A DNA stretch of 64,000 nucleotides, from assembly GCA_022448485.1 (NCBI GenBank), contig JAKUUI010000005.1, positions 1-64,000 of the forward strand, read 5' to 3'. The stretch's first letter is position 1. Each line of letters starts with the position of its first letter. The stretch is from SAR324 cluster bacterium. Lineage in GTDB: Bacteria > SAR324 > NAC60-12. Below are positions 54,662 to 63,900 of the stretch, one piece after another. The position numbers and the translations under genes were made by a program. A model generated the notes under the pieces. It worked only from the letters and a program-made list of their open reading frames with translations. It was not told the DNA's origin and did not search any database.

Positions 54662-55678
54662 GTGGAGAGTCTTCTTCAAAAAATTCGAAAAAACTGGGAG
54701 TTTCACCAACTAACAATTCCAGAATATAAACTGAAAAGCAGAAAACTTTCAAAAAATTCTGTTCAGGTTATTGTCTGCGTCAGCAGTGGGAGTGATTCAG
54801 TTGCTCTTTTCCATTCGCTTCTGCGTCTCAGTGCACTTCTTTGCTTGAAATTACATATTCTACATTTCAACCATCAGTTGCGTCCGGAAGCTCTTCGGGA
54901 GCAGGATTTTGTCGAGTCTCTTGGCAAAGAGTATAAAGTCCCTTTTCATTGTAAAACTGCAAAACACCTGCAGACCGGACAACAGGGACTGCAAGAGTCT
55001 GCACGAAAGTGGAGGATAGATGAGTCTCGTAATCTACTTGAAACTCTGGGCGGAGGCTGGATAGCCACTGGACATCATGCGGATGACCAAACTGAAACTT
55101 TACTGCTTAAATGGCTCCGGGGATCACACATTTCCAATTTGCAGGGAATGCGCTGGAAAAACACTCCTTTCATTCGTCCTTTGCTAAACTGCAGCAAATT
55201 GGAACTGCAGGGTTTTTTGAAAAATAATAATCTGGCCTGGATGGAAGATAATTCCAATCAAAGCGCTGCATACTTACGTAATCGAGTGCGGTTGGAACTG
55301 ATCCCGCTCTTGGAGGAATTAACAAGGCATGGACTACAATCCCGGATTAGTGATTTGAGTGGACAAAGCCAGCTACTTCGCGAATGGCTGGATTCACAGT
55401 ATGATGAATGGAAACAGCACTCCAGAAAAAATGAAAGTGAATCTCCAGATGTCCTGTCTTTAACTGATTTAGAGCAAGTAAGCGATTTACTTCAGGAAGA
55501 AATTATGCATAATTTTATCACTACTCAAACAAAACAGGCACTGAGCTACAGCAAACTCCAAAATATTTTTGAATTGATGCGATCAGATAGCAATCTTTGG
55601 GAACTGCGCCTTTCTCAGGAATGGATAATCATCAAATCAGGCAAAGAGCTGTTGGTGCAGCAGAACTCTGAAAAATAA
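54662..55678 (+). CDS. tilS: tRNA(Ile)-lysidine synthase
   Basis: A 338-residue TilS, which converts C34 of tRNA-Ile(CAU) to lysidine so it reads AUA codons. The PP-loop is at residues 41-46 (SSGSDS in place of the usual SGGxDS), followed by HILHFNHQLRP and IATGHHADDQTET. Then come GMRW...FIRPLL, WMEDNSNQS and RNRVRLELIPLL. Start is GTG 54662. The changed loop residue is a mild oddity. Confidence 0.93.
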   Translation: MESLLQKIRKNWEFHQLTIPEYKLKSRKLSKNSVQVIVCVSSGSDSVALFHSLLRLSALLCLKLHILHFNHQLRPEALREQDFVESLGKEYKVPFHCKTAKHLQTGQQGLQESARKWRIDESRNLLETLGGGWIATGHHADDQTETLLLKWLRGSHISNLQGMRWKNTPFIRPLLNCSKLELQGFLKNNNLAWMEDNSNQSAAYLRNRVRLELIPLLEELTRHGLQSRISDLSGQSQLLREWLDSQYDEWKQHSRKNESESPDVLSLTDLEQVSDLLQEEIMHNFITTQTKQALSYSKLQNIFELMRSDSNLWELRLSQEWIIIKSGKELLVQQNSEK

Positions 55679-55774
55679 TTTACTCTAATGAGATAGTTTG
55701 TTTCATTCTCTCTGCAGAAATGAAATCATTCCTGTCATTGCTTTGATACTTAGAAATAATTAAAAGGGAATTAA

Positions 55775-56665
55775 ATGCGAATCGGCATTGACATGGGAGG
55801 CACAAAAATAGAGGGAATCGCGCTTGCTGATAATGGGGAAGAGCTGATTCGTAGAAGAATTGACACACCTCGGCATGACTACGATGGTACAGTTAACGCG
55901 ATTGCCGGAATTGTTCACAGTCTTGAATCGGAAACTAAACAAAAATGTACCGTTGGTGTCGGCATTCCCGGTGCAATTTCACCGCAAACCAGGCTCGTTA
56001 AAAACGCAAACTCCACCTGGATAATCGGAAAGCATTTTGACCTCGATTTAGGAAATGCACTCGGGCGTGAAGTTCGCCTCGCAAATGATGCAAATTGTCT
56101 CGCTGTTTCTGAAGCAGTAGATGGCTCAGGCGCCGGTTTTAAGCTAGTATTTGCCATTATTCTCGGAACAGGATGTGGTGGCGGAATTGCTATAGATCAG
56201 AAGGTGCATAATGGGTTTCACGCCATTGCAGGCGAGTGGGGGCACATAACTTTGGGTTGGATGTATCCGGAAGAATATCCTGGCATTGAGTGTTATTGCG
56301 GACAGCGGGGGTGCCTGGAAACATATATTTCCGGAACCGGATTTGAAAATGAATACCAACTGCAAACCGGAATCCGCAAACGTGGACGTGAAATTGTTGA
56401 AATACTTGAGCAGGGTGATGATGCTGCAGAGAGAGTAATGGAGATTTATGAAAACCGTCTGGCCCGAGCAATTGCGACAGCTGTAAATTTTTTAGATCCG
56501 GATGTTCTGGTACTCGGCGGCGGGATGTCAAATATATCCCGGATTTATAAAACCGTTCCTGGTTTAGTCCAGAAATGGACTTTTGGGGGAGAATTCACTA
56601 CACCAATCCGGCCTGCAAAACACGGAGATTCCAGCGGAGTTCGTGGCGCAGCATGGCTTTGGTGA
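55775..56665 (+). CDS. ROK-family sugar kinase (fructokinase/N-acetylglucosamine kinase-like)
   Basis: A 296-residue ROK kinase with the ATP-binding start [14 protein letters not shown], sugar-binding [24 protein letters not shown], and the zinc motif [15 protein letters not shown]. It phosphorylates a hexose such as fructose or N-acetylglucosamine. ATG has AAAGGGA about 6 bases upstream. No sugar operon is adjacent. It ends flush with the convergent EI24 gene. Confidence 0.93.
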   Translation: MRIGIDMGGTKIEGIALADNGEELIRRRIDTPRHDYDGTVNAIAGIVHSLESETKQKCTVGVGIPGAISPQTRLVKNANSTWIIGKHFDLDLGNALGREVRLANDANCLAVSEAVDGSGAGFKLVFAIILGTGCGGGIAIDQKVHNGFHAIAGEWGHITLGWMYPEEYPGIECYCGQRGCLETYISGTGFENEYQLQTGIRKRGREIVEILEQGDDAAERVMEIYENRLARAIATAVNFLDPDVLVLGGGMSNISRIYKTVPGLVQKWTFGGEFTTPIRPAKHGDSSGVRGAAWLW

Positions 56666-57427
56666 TCAACTATTTCGGGATTTTTCTACTAAATACGCAA
56701 AACCGATCACTTCATAAGTTATCGTCAGCGGCAGAAATAACCAGCCAATAAATGGAATAAAAGTAAGGACTGTCGGTAGCCAACCAATGCGAACCGGCAG
56801 CCAGCGCCAGCTCTTCCGAAGCTCGGCTGCTTCCTCCGGATTTGTTAAACTATCCAAATAAACAATGGTGCTTTCCCGTCCCAGCAGATGGGATTCAAGT
56901 ACAAATACAATTGGCAGACCTATTACGGGAATCAGTCCGACAAAAAGCAGCATTACCGGAAACAAACAAGATTTCAATGATTCTTTCAAAATATACTTAA
57001 TATTAGCCATCCATGCTTTAAAAGAAAAAGTCGGCTCTTCAATTTGCCTGAAATGTTTGATAATCCGTAACACTAAACTTTGGTGCCAGAGGCTGAGTAG
57101 TCCGACGGAAAAACGCAGGGCTACCATAGCAAAGACAGCTGCAACAGTCAGTTGAATGCTCCACAAAACTACTGATCCTACAGCAGCCCAAAAGCCTTCT
57201 CCCACGCCAAAAAGCCAGTTGATAAGCGGACCGAGAAGCTGATAGTAAAACAAGCCGTTCAAGGCAAGTGTTGCTGCAAAAAAGATGAGATAGTTAAATA
57301 GCATCCCTCGAACAGCCATGCCTCGCAGTCCTTCAATTTCGGATAATGCCTGATGTCCGGAACGAAATACTGTGACAGCATTTGTTTTTTGAAGAGTAAC
57401 TTTTTTCCTGGTATTCATGTCGTTCAT
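56666..57427 (-). CDS. EI24/CysZ-family membrane protein
   Basis: A 253-residue inner-membrane protein of the EI24 (PF07264-type) family. Several hydrophobic helices occur, with the family-like end GWLPTVLTFIPFIGWLFLPLTITYEVIGF and the loop VVFVLESHLLGRESTIVY-like region. CysZ is a sulfate importer in enterobacteria, but many EI24 members have other roles. It converges on the ROK gene with the stops adjacent (TGA-TCA) and diverges from the secreted-barrel gene. Confidence 0.75.
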   Translation of the reverse strand: MNDMNTRKKVTLQKTNAVTVFRSGHQALSEIEGLRGMAVRGMLFNYLIFFAATLALNGLFYYQLLGPLINWLFGVGEGFWAAVGSVVLWSIQLTVAAVFAMVALRFSVGLLSLWHQSLVLRIIKHFRQIEEPTFSFKAWMANIKYILKESLKSCLFPVMLLFVGLIPVIGLPIVFVLESHLLGRESTIVYLDSLTNPEEAAELRKSWRWLPVRIGWLPTVLTFIPFIGWLFLPLTITYEVIGFAYLVEKSRNS

Positions 57428-57497
57428 TTGTCCTCATTATTTCAGATGAATCATGTTTACAAGTTTAACTCACTTACACAAATCCAGCCAGCAATTG

Positions 57498-57556
57498 ATT
57501 AAGTATGATTTTTGTGGTTTTTGAATTTGCAGTAAACACCACAAAAAGTACTTAAT
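57498..57556. repeat. Long imperfect inverted repeat between divergent genes
   Basis: Arms ATTAAGTA...TTTTTGTGGT (57498-57518) and ACCACAAAAA-GTACTTAAT (57538-57556) pair over about 18-19 bases with a small bulge and a 19-base loop. It lies between the EI24 gene and the barrel-protein gene. It could be a dyad operator for both, a small RNA hairpin or a relic of a mobile element. Confidence 0.6.
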
Positions 57557-57609
57557 TTGCATGAATTACAGGAATGATTTTTCACTCAATTAACTTGCAT
57601 TAATTTACA

Positions 57610-58188
57610 GTGCCAATCTTACCAAAAATCAGTGTATTTGTTATGTTTTTCCTATTGTCTGGATTTTCCGCTGGAGCAGAAGAACTTTGGCGTTTGCGCT
57701 ATTTTGTTCCAACTGCGGCAGAAAGCCAAATCAAACTTGGCTCAAGCAAAGCCACTGGGAAACTTAATACATCCGGACATAGTGCAAATTTGGTTTTCGC
57801 AAATGGGATCGGTCTGGGTTATAGCACAGTACGCTCAAACGGAAGCCTTGAAGGTGTTTCCTACATCTTCAAGAATAACTGCCTAGATTTGTCTTACACA
57901 ATTGGGAACTCGCTCGGTTTTACTTTGGGAGCAGGACTCTTAATCAATGGGCGGGGAGAACTGAGCTTCAATGGAGTAAGTTATGCAACGGAAAACAGTA
58001 CTGGTGAAGCAGTCTTTATGAACTTCGGCATTCCATTTTTTGGCGGAGAATTATTATTGGGTTACCGCCAAAATAACATCAAATATAAGAATTTTCAAAG
58101 CCAGGTTTCTGGACAGTCCGTAACGCTTGCTGATTCTGTAAAATTAATTTCCGGCCAGGTCAACGTCGGTATCGGATTTTTGTTTTGA
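57610..58188 (+). CDS. Outer-membrane barrel-like secreted protein
   Basis: A 192-residue protein with signal peptide MPILPKISVFVMFFLLSGFSAGAEE and a mature part of alternating beta strands with aromatic strand ends (LGYSTVRSNGSLEGVSYIF, FTLGAGLLIN, LLLGYRQNNIKYKNF). The final strand VNVGIGFLF ends in Phe, the usual C-terminal signature for barrel assembly. GTG 57610 is the start; an ATG 12 codons in is the alternative. The function is unknown, probably an eight-stranded outer-membrane barrel. Confidence 0.65.
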   Translation: MPILPKISVFVMFFLLSGFSAGAEELWRLRYFVPTAAESQIKLGSSKATGKLNTSGHSANLVFANGIGLGYSTVRSNGSLEGVSYIFKNNCLDLSYTIGNSLGFTLGAGLLINGRGELSFNGVSYATENSTGEAVFMNFGIPFFGGELLLGYRQNNIKYKNFQSQVSGQSVTLADSVKLISGQVNVGIGFLF

Positions 58189-58303
58189 AAATATTTGCTA
58201 CTACTTTTTTTCAGCCTCTTTTTACGAAATAACTCACAAGCTAACAAATCCGAAATAGTTGCTGTGTTTGTTTTTTCTAGCTATTTTTAACTTGATACTG
58301 ACA

Positions 58304-58750
58304 ATGCCTGAGATTAAACAGCAATTCATGATCCGTGCTTTGGAACTGGGGGAACATGCACGAACAAAAACCGGAGATAATCCCTGGGTGGGTTGTGTGA
58401 TTGTCAAGGGTGGAAAAGTGCTGGGCGAGGGTTATACACATCCCCCTGGGAAACTACATGCTGAAGCAGATGCAATCCGGAATGCTGAAGCACAGGGATA
58501 CTCTCTCACTGGAGCAACACTTTACTGTACAGTAGAACCTTGTTCTTTCCGTGGCAGAACGCCATCTTGCGCCAAAACAATTGTTGAAAAACAAATTTCA
58601 CACGTTGTGATCTCCATTAGAGATCCACATCCACAAGTTAACGGTGAAGGAATACGCTTGCTTAGGGAAGGTGGTATTACGGTAACAGAGGGAGTAGAAG
58701 AACAGTCGGTTCGTCGCTCTTTACAAGATTGGTTGAGTGGTTGGGAATGA
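58304..58750 (+). CDS. RibD-type pyrimidine deaminase without reductase domain
   Basis: A 148-residue zinc-dependent deaminase from ATG 58304 (the track start at 58259 is upstream). Zinc motifs: HAEADAI and PCSFRGRTPSC, with NPWVGCVIV and EGYTHPPG before them. It matches the deaminase half of RibD (GTP branch of riboflavin synthesis). The usual C-terminal reductase domain is missing, so a separate reductase or another deamination role is needed. It is translationally coupled (ATGA) to the following Nudix gene. Confidence 0.85.
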   Translation: MPEIKQQFMIRALELGEHARTKTGDNPWVGCVIVKGGKVLGEGYTHPPGKLHAEADAIRNAEAQGYSLTGATLYCTVEPCSFRGRTPSCAKTIVEKQISHVVISIRDPHPQVNGEGIRLLREGGITVTEGVEEQSVRRSLQDWLSGWE

Positions 58751-59187
58751 ACAAAAACCGAGAATATCCGGAGCGTCCCTTTGTAGGAGTGGGAGTTATT
58801 GTTTTACGTAACGAAGAAGTATTGCTAGTGCAGCGCGGTAAATCCCCAAACAAAGGACATTGGAGCATCCCTGGAGGCAAACAACGGCTTGGTGAAACAA
58901 TTTTTCAAGCTGCACGCAGGGAAATCTTTGAGGAAACAGGAGTCAAAGTTGATCAACTTGCTCTGATTGACGTTGTGGATATTATTATTCCTGACGGTGA
59001 AGGAAAAATCCGCTACCATTACACTGTGGTTGATTTTCAAGGCCAATGGCTTTCAGGAGAATGCCGCGCAGGTGATGATGCACATGCTGTTAAGTGGTTC
59101 AAATTAAACGAACTCGGTTCACTTTCATTGTCAGAGAAAGCAAAAGGAATAATTCTCAAAGCGGCCAACAGGTCAGACTTGATTTAA
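58747..59187 (+). CDS. Nudix hydrolase
   Basis: A 146-residue Nudix protein with the complete box GGKQRLGETIFQAARREIFEETGV and the family-typical RPFVGVGVIVLRN start. The start ATG (58747) overlaps the RibD-type stop as ATGA; the track start 58729 is inside that gene. Nudix enzymes hydrolyse nucleoside-diphosphate derivatives. Coupling to a riboflavin-type deaminase hints that it acts on a related nucleotide, which is inference. Confidence 0.88.
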   Translation: MNKNREYPERPFVGVGVIVLRNEEVLLVQRGKSPNKGHWSIPGGKQRLGETIFQAARREIFEETGVKVDQLALIDVVDIIIPDGEGKIRYHYTVVDFQGQWLSGECRAGDDAHAVKWFKLNELGSLSLSEKAKGIILKAANRSDLI

Positions 59188-59258
59188 ACTATCTGCATAA
59201 ATATCTTGTTCCCAAGGAAGGTTAAACTAGCTGTACCGCGGCACACATGAGAACCTGT

Positions 59259-60176
59259 TTATTCCTTTTTTCGCTTCCTGAATCCTTCTTCTTCCCAGGT
59301 CAGAAAGCGTTTCCCAATCACATCTCCTGTGTCTTGAACAGAGACAAAAGCGTCAGGATCTGTTTCAAACAAATATTCTTTGAGCCGGCCTAATTCCAAA
59401 AGGTTTATTACAGTATAAATAACCCGTTTTTCTCCACTTGCATATCCGCCAGAGGCATGAAAATAAGTAAATCCACGGTCAAGTTTTTGTAAAACATTTT
59501 CTGCAACCTCTTCTGGCTTAGAGGAAATGATGAATACTGATTTCCTCTGAGATAGACCAATCTGCCCCTTTTGCATACTCCAGCTGAAAACGTACATAAA
59601 GACTCCTGTGAAGAGCGCCGTTTCGAACTGATGAAGGTACGCATTGCTGAAAATAACGAAAAAGTTAACTAGATTGAAAACTGTTCCAATGGGAACTGCA
59701 AAGCGTTTTTTCATCACAGTTCCTAAAATATCCAGCCCTCCTACTGATCCACCAAGGCGTAGATAAAACCCTGTAGTAAATCCAGAAAGTGCTCCACCAA
59801 AAATGGCGGCCAACATTGGGTCTTTAACTGAAATTTCAACTCCCTGTGTCAATTCAAGACTTGTAGAATAAAGCCCCATACCAATCAGTGAAGTCATGAT
59901 GAATTTCAGAGAAAATTCACGAAAGCCAATTAAAAAAATTGGGATATTCATCAATGCATAGAGCAAACTGAATGGGAGATAATCCTTAATTGAGTCATAA
60001 AACAACAAGGCCAGACCAGTCAGTCCACTTGCAAAAAAGTTGTGTGGAATAAGAATTCCATTGACCACAACACTGAAGACAAAGCAACCGAAAGCCAGCA
60101 CCAGTAGCATGTACCAATATTTCAATGTGCGCAGAGAAATTATAAATTCTTGAAAATCTTCATGAAGTTGATTCAT
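59259..60176 (-). CDS. YitT-family membrane protein (DUF161/DUF2179)
   Basis: About 305 residues from ATG 60176 (MNQLHEDFQEF), with GGA upstream; the track start 60248 adds a poorly supported tail. There are five to six membrane helices (VLAFGCFVFSVVVNGILIPHNFFASGLTGLALL and the glycine-rich FGGALSGFTTGFYLRLGGSVGGLDILGT). A cytoplasmic DUF2179 domain ends it (VSVQDTGDVIGKRF). Substrate unknown. Confidence 0.88.
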   Translation of the reverse strand: MNQLHEDFQEFIISLRTLKYWYMLLVLAFGCFVFSVVVNGILIPHNFFASGLTGLALLFYDSIKDYLPFSLLYALMNIPIFLIGFREFSLKFIMTSLIGMGLYSTSLELTQGVEISVKDPMLAAIFGGALSGFTTGFYLRLGGSVGGLDILGTVMKKRFAVPIGTVFNLVNFFVIFSNAYLHQFETALFTGVFMYVFSWSMQKGQIGLSQRKSVFIISSKPEEVAENVLQKLDRGFTYFHASGGYASGEKRVIYTVINLLELGRLKEYLFETDPDAFVSVQDTGDVIGKRFLTWEEEGFRKRKKE

Positions 60177-60213
60177 TAAAATTCCAGTTGATTTATTAGT
60201 TTTGCAGAAAAAG

Positions 60214-60255
60214 AACAAAAAAAACGGGATGTCCGCTTGTGCAGCCATCCCGTTT
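60214..60255 (-). terminator. Intrinsic terminator of cspA
   Basis: AAACGGGATG / CATCCCGTTT, a 10-base perfect stem with a 14-base loop, followed in the minus direction by a run of T. It starts about 25 bases past the cold-shock gene stop. This is the clearest intrinsic terminator in the window. Confidence 0.85.
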
Positions 60256-60280
60256 GAACCGTATTTATTCTAATAATGAA

Positions 60281-60475
60281 TTATGAAGCAGTTTGAACGC
60301 TTACTGCACAGGGACCCTTTTGCCCCTCTCCAATTTCGAATTCCACGTTTTCTCCTTCTCTGAGATATCCCCCTCGGACCTCAGAATGATGAACGAACAA
60401 GTCTTTACCAGACTCCTGCTCGATGAAGCCATAACCTTTACGTTCGTTAAACCATTTTACTTTGCCTGTTGCCAT
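60281..60475 (-). CDS. cspA: Cold-shock domain protein
   Basis: A 64-residue single cold-shock domain with RNP1 KGYGFIE and RNP2 LFVHHSE, plus the usual [15 protein letters not shown] start. It binds single-stranded nucleic acid and acts as an RNA chaperone. The ATG has AAGG five bases upstream. A strong terminator follows. Exact member (cspA, cspC or cspE type) is not assignable. Confidence 0.95.
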   Translation of the reverse strand: MATGKVKWFNERKGYGFIEQESGKDLFVHHSEVRGGYLREGENVEFEIGEGQKGPCAVSVQTAS

Positions 60476-60600
60476 TGTGACCTTATATTTTAATTAAAAA
60501 AACTCTCCAAAATGAAGAGGGGAAGCGATAATTATGACAGGTAAAAAAACAAAAGCAAGGAAAAAATATCTTTCTCTACCTTTCTTTTTTCAATATCTTT

Positions 60601-62418
60601 TCATTTTGCTGGTGCTGGGACTAACTCTGTTCCCCGGTACAGTGTTTCAACCAGACCAGCATAAACTCCCCTTTGGCTTAAAAGTCCATCATGTGATCCA
60701 CGTTCCACAATTTTTCCAGCATCCATTACCAGGATCAAATCCGAATTTTGAATTGTGCTCAGTCGATGCGCAATGGCAATCACAGTTTTTTCATGAAAAA
60801 TACGTTCAATAGCTTTCTGAATAAGATTTTCTGTCACAGAATCAACAGAGCTGGTTGCTTCATCCAAGACAATCAGGTCACTTTCCCCTGCTAATGCACG
60901 GGCAAAAACGACCAATCGTCCCTGTCCCTCCGAAAGATTTTTTCCGCCTTCAAGTATCTTGAAATCATATTGTTCGGGCAGGTGCTCAATAAATTCGTGA
61001 GCATAGACGTATTGGGCAGCATCCCGAATTTTTTCCCGAGTAATTTCCGGACGGTTAAGGGCAATATTGAAGCCGATACTTTCCTCAAATAAATAAGATT
61101 CCTGCTGCATCAGAGCAATCATCCGCAGTAAATGACTCCGTGAGATTTCGCTAAGTTCTACACCATTTATTTTGATCGAACCCTGATAATGTGTATAGGT
61201 TCTGGTAAGAAGACGGACGATTGTGGTCTTTCCGGAACCTGTTGAACCAACTATGGCCAGACGATCGCCTTTGCTGACAATAAACGAGACACCCTGCAGA
61301 ACCCAGGGGGCATCTTCTGTGTAACGGAAATGAACATTTTCAAAACGCAATTCTTCAAAATTCTGAAAACGTTTCATCAGTTGCTCAGAAGTATATTTTA
61401 TGGAATTGGCTTCCGTGAAATGGTGTCCTGCAGTGTCTTGATCTTCTGGAATTTCACGAAATAATTTATCAATATTTTCCAGTGATGAAAGTGAGCGCTG
61501 AAAAACAGAAATCTGTTGAGTAAACTCACGAATTGGCACAAAAATACGATTCAGCGTGTTAATGAAGCCAACCAAAACTCCGATTGAGACAATGCTGGCC
61601 AGAATTTGCTGGGAACCATACCACAGCATCAAGGCCAGGGCAATTGAGGTGATGGCTTCAATCACGGAAAAAAGAGCTGCATCATAAAAATTGGAGTGTG
61701 ACTGTGCCTTAAAAAAATGCTTTGTTTTTGTTTCAAATTGCCGTCTAACTTTGTCTTCTGCAGCATACAACTGGATTGTTTTAACCCCATTCAAACATTC
61801 CTGCAAATAACCAGTCGCGTCTGCAAGTGCCTCACGAGTGAGGTTGTAATAATGCCGTAGACGAGTACGTAAAAAGTTGCTGACAAAATAAATTGGAGGC
61901 AAAATCAACAGCACAACTAGCGTCAGCTTCCAACTCAGTGCAACCAGCAAAATGAGCAGTGCAATTGTTTTGAGAAAATCTGTGAAAATGGAAAGTACAC
62001 CAATGGCCAGCGATTCATTGAGCGCTTCCATGTCACTTGTGAGGCGCGTCAAAATCACTCCGATTGGACGCTGGTCAAAAAAAGAGCGGGGCATGGAGAG
62101 GATATGCGCATAAAGATCGCTGCGCATAGCACTAATAGCTAACTGGCCGGTTTTTTGGAGGGAAAATGTATAAATTGAATCTGAAAAATAACCCACAGCA
62201 ACCGTTCCTGCCATGAGGGCCACCATCAGAAACAATCCCTCCAGATCTCCAGGAATTACATGATCATCAATAATTTGAATAATGAACCATGGAAGAAGTA
62301 AAGTTGCCACAATTGAAAAAGGAATTGTTGCCGTTCCCAGAGCCACACTTTTCCAGTGCGGACGCACGTAAACGAGAAACCGCTGAAATAATTCCCAGTC
62401 GTTGACTACTTTATTCAA
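60601..62418 (-). CDS. ABC exporter (MsbA/MdlB-like)
   Basis: A 605-residue half-transporter: about six membrane helices (residues about 20-320) then an ATPase with Walker A GSTGSGKTT, signature NLSEGQGRL (the canonical Q of LSGGQ is replaced by LSEGQ), Walker B DLIVLDEATSSVD and switch IAHRLSTI. It forms a dimer and exports lipid or small molecules. Start is TTG at 62418 (NKVVND) with no strong ribosome-binding site. No partner half-transporter is adjacent. Confidence 0.93.
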   Translation of the reverse strand: MNKVVNDWELFQRFLVYVRPHWKSVALGTATIPFSIVATLLLPWFIIQIIDDHVIPGDLEGLFLMVALMAGTVAVGYFSDSIYTFSLQKTGQLAISAMRSDLYAHILSMPRSFFDQRPIGVILTRLTSDMEALNESLAIGVLSIFTDFLKTIALLILLVALSWKLTLVVLLILPPIYFVSNFLRTRLRHYYNLTREALADATGYLQECLNGVKTIQLYAAEDKVRRQFETKTKHFFKAQSHSNFYDAALFSVIEAITSIALALMLWYGSQQILASIVSIGVLVGFINTLNRIFVPIREFTQQISVFQRSLSSLENIDKLFREIPEDQDTAGHHFTEANSIKYTSEQLMKRFQNFEELRFENVHFRYTEDAPWVLQGVSFIVSKGDRLAIVGSTGSGKTTIVRLLTRTYTHYQGSIKINGVELSEISRSHLLRMIALMQQESYLFEESIGFNIALNRPEITREKIRDAAQYVYAHEFIEHLPEQYDFKILEGGKNLSEGQGRLVVFARALAGESDLIVLDEATSSVDSVTENLIQKAIERIFHEKTVIAIAHRLSTIQNSDLILVMDAGKIVERGSHDGLLSQRGVYAGLVETLYRGTELVPAPAK

Positions 62419-62510
62419 TGTTCGATGTTTCAGGATTCAGGTTAAAGGTTCCGGGATCGACGAGTTTCAACCGGTTTTTCCAGTTCAAGGCTTGTCAAGT
62501 TGTATTTGAT

Positions 62511-63782
62511 TTATATTCGCTTCCGGATGGAGGCCAACTGAACACAGGTCACAAAAATCTGCATTGCCAGATCCAAATCTTCCACACTCGGGAATGTGGG
62601 TGACAGTCGGATATTCCTGTCGTTTGGATCTCGAGTGTAGGGAAAGGTTGCACCTGCAGGAGTAAGTTTCACGCCGGCCTCTCCCGCGAGACGGACTATT
62701 TCCTGCGCCAGTCCTGGTAATGCATCAAAAGAAACAAAATATCCACCTTCTGGATTGCACCAGGTCCCCATACCCTTTCCGCCCAATCCGCTTTCAAGAT
62801 GTTTTTGCACCATCGCAAACTTGGGGCGTAAAATTTCAGCATGTTTGCGCATGTGTGCCCGAACGCCTTCTATATTATTTAGAAAGAGAACTTGACGCTG
62901 CTGATTGAGTTTGTTCGGGCCAATACTCATGACAGAAAGGCGTTTGCGGAAATGTTCCAGATTTTTCTCCGATGTACCCAGAAAAGAAATCCCACCCCCT
63001 GCATAAGTTATCTTTGAAGTTGATGCGGTTAAAATTAAATTGTCTTCAGTTCCATATTTTCGGCAATAATCCATCACATTGGCCAGTTGCTGCGGGTTTT
63101 CAAAGAGGTCATGCACTCCGTAGGCATTGTCCCACATCACGCGAAAATTCGAACCGGCAATCTTTCCAAGTGAAGCAATCCTCTCCACCACTTCTTCAGA
63201 ATAAACATTCCCGGTAGGATTCGAATACTTTGGAACACACCACATGCCTTTGATCATGGAATCATTGCGCACCAAATCATCTACAGCGTCCATATCAGGA
63301 CCCTCGTCCAGCATGTCCACATTAACCATCTGCAGCCCCAATTCCTCACAGATGGTAAAGTGCCGATCGTATCCGGGCACAATCGCCAAGAATTTCACGT
63401 CACCTTCCCTGACCCACGCGGTATCCGGCCCCTGTGAACCGTGATAATATGCGTGAAGCATGTAAAGATACATCAGCGTTAAGCTGCTGTGATCTCCGGA
63501 AATCACTTCGGATTTCCGCAGTCCAAGCATTTCGCTGCCGAGTTTCCGCGCAGCAGGAATTCCATCGAGCCCTCCATAATTCCTGAGGTCAGTTCCGCTC
63601 TCAGAAATCATTTTGTCTTTGAGCGAACCTTCCATTTCATCAGCAAGATCCAACTGTGCGGCTCCAGGCTTGCCCCGAGTAAGGTCCAGCTTTAAACCGG
63701 CATCCTGATATTCCTGATAATTTGCTGCAAGTTTTTGTTCCAAAGTTTGCAGTTCTTCTCTGGTTGCATTTTCAAGATTCAT
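62511..63782 (-). CDS. Class I aminotransferase (alternative aspartate-aminotransferase type)
   Basis: A 423-residue PLP enzyme. The lysine carrying PLP is Lys257 in TASTSKITY. Other marks are LDLTRGKPG near the start, NYGGLDGIPAARKL, WCVPKYSNPTGNVYS and MWDNAYGVHDL. This pattern fits the longer class Ic aspartate aminotransferases found in actinobacteria and some proteobacteria, rather than the classic type. It transaminates aspartate or a related amino acid. Monocistronic, on the minus strand. Confidence 0.88.
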   Translation of the reverse strand: MNLENATREELQTLEQKLAANYQEYQDAGLKLDLTRGKPGAAQLDLADEMEGSLKDKMISESGTDLRNYGGLDGIPAARKLGSEMLGLRKSEVISGDHSSLTLMYLYMLHAYYHGSQGPDTAWVREGDVKFLAIVPGYDRHFTICEELGLQMVNVDMLDEGPDMDAVDDLVRNDSMIKGMWCVPKYSNPTGNVYSEEVVERIASLGKIAGSNFRVMWDNAYGVHDLFENPQQLANVMDYCRKYGTEDNLILTASTSKITYAGGGISFLGTSEKNLEHFRKRLSVMSIGPNKLNQQRQVLFLNNIEGVRAHMRKHAEILRPKFAMVQKHLESGLGGKGMGTWCNPEGGYFVSFDALPGLAQEIVRLAGEAGVKLTPAGATFPYTRDPNDRNIRLSPTFPSVEDLDLAMQIFVTCVQLASIRKRI

Positions 63783-63900
63783 ATTTTTTTTGTGTACAGG
63801 TCTAAGTTCCGGTCTTTATTATCAAATCCAGCCCGCAAAGTGTCAACCTTCAATGTCTCAGCATTCCCCGTTTTATTATTATTCGCAATTCTAAAAATTT

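Noticed and set aside
60503-60519. Hairpin between the ABC exporter and cspA as a terminator
   Set aside because: Only about four base pairs pair in the stem despite a T run after it; too weak to call.
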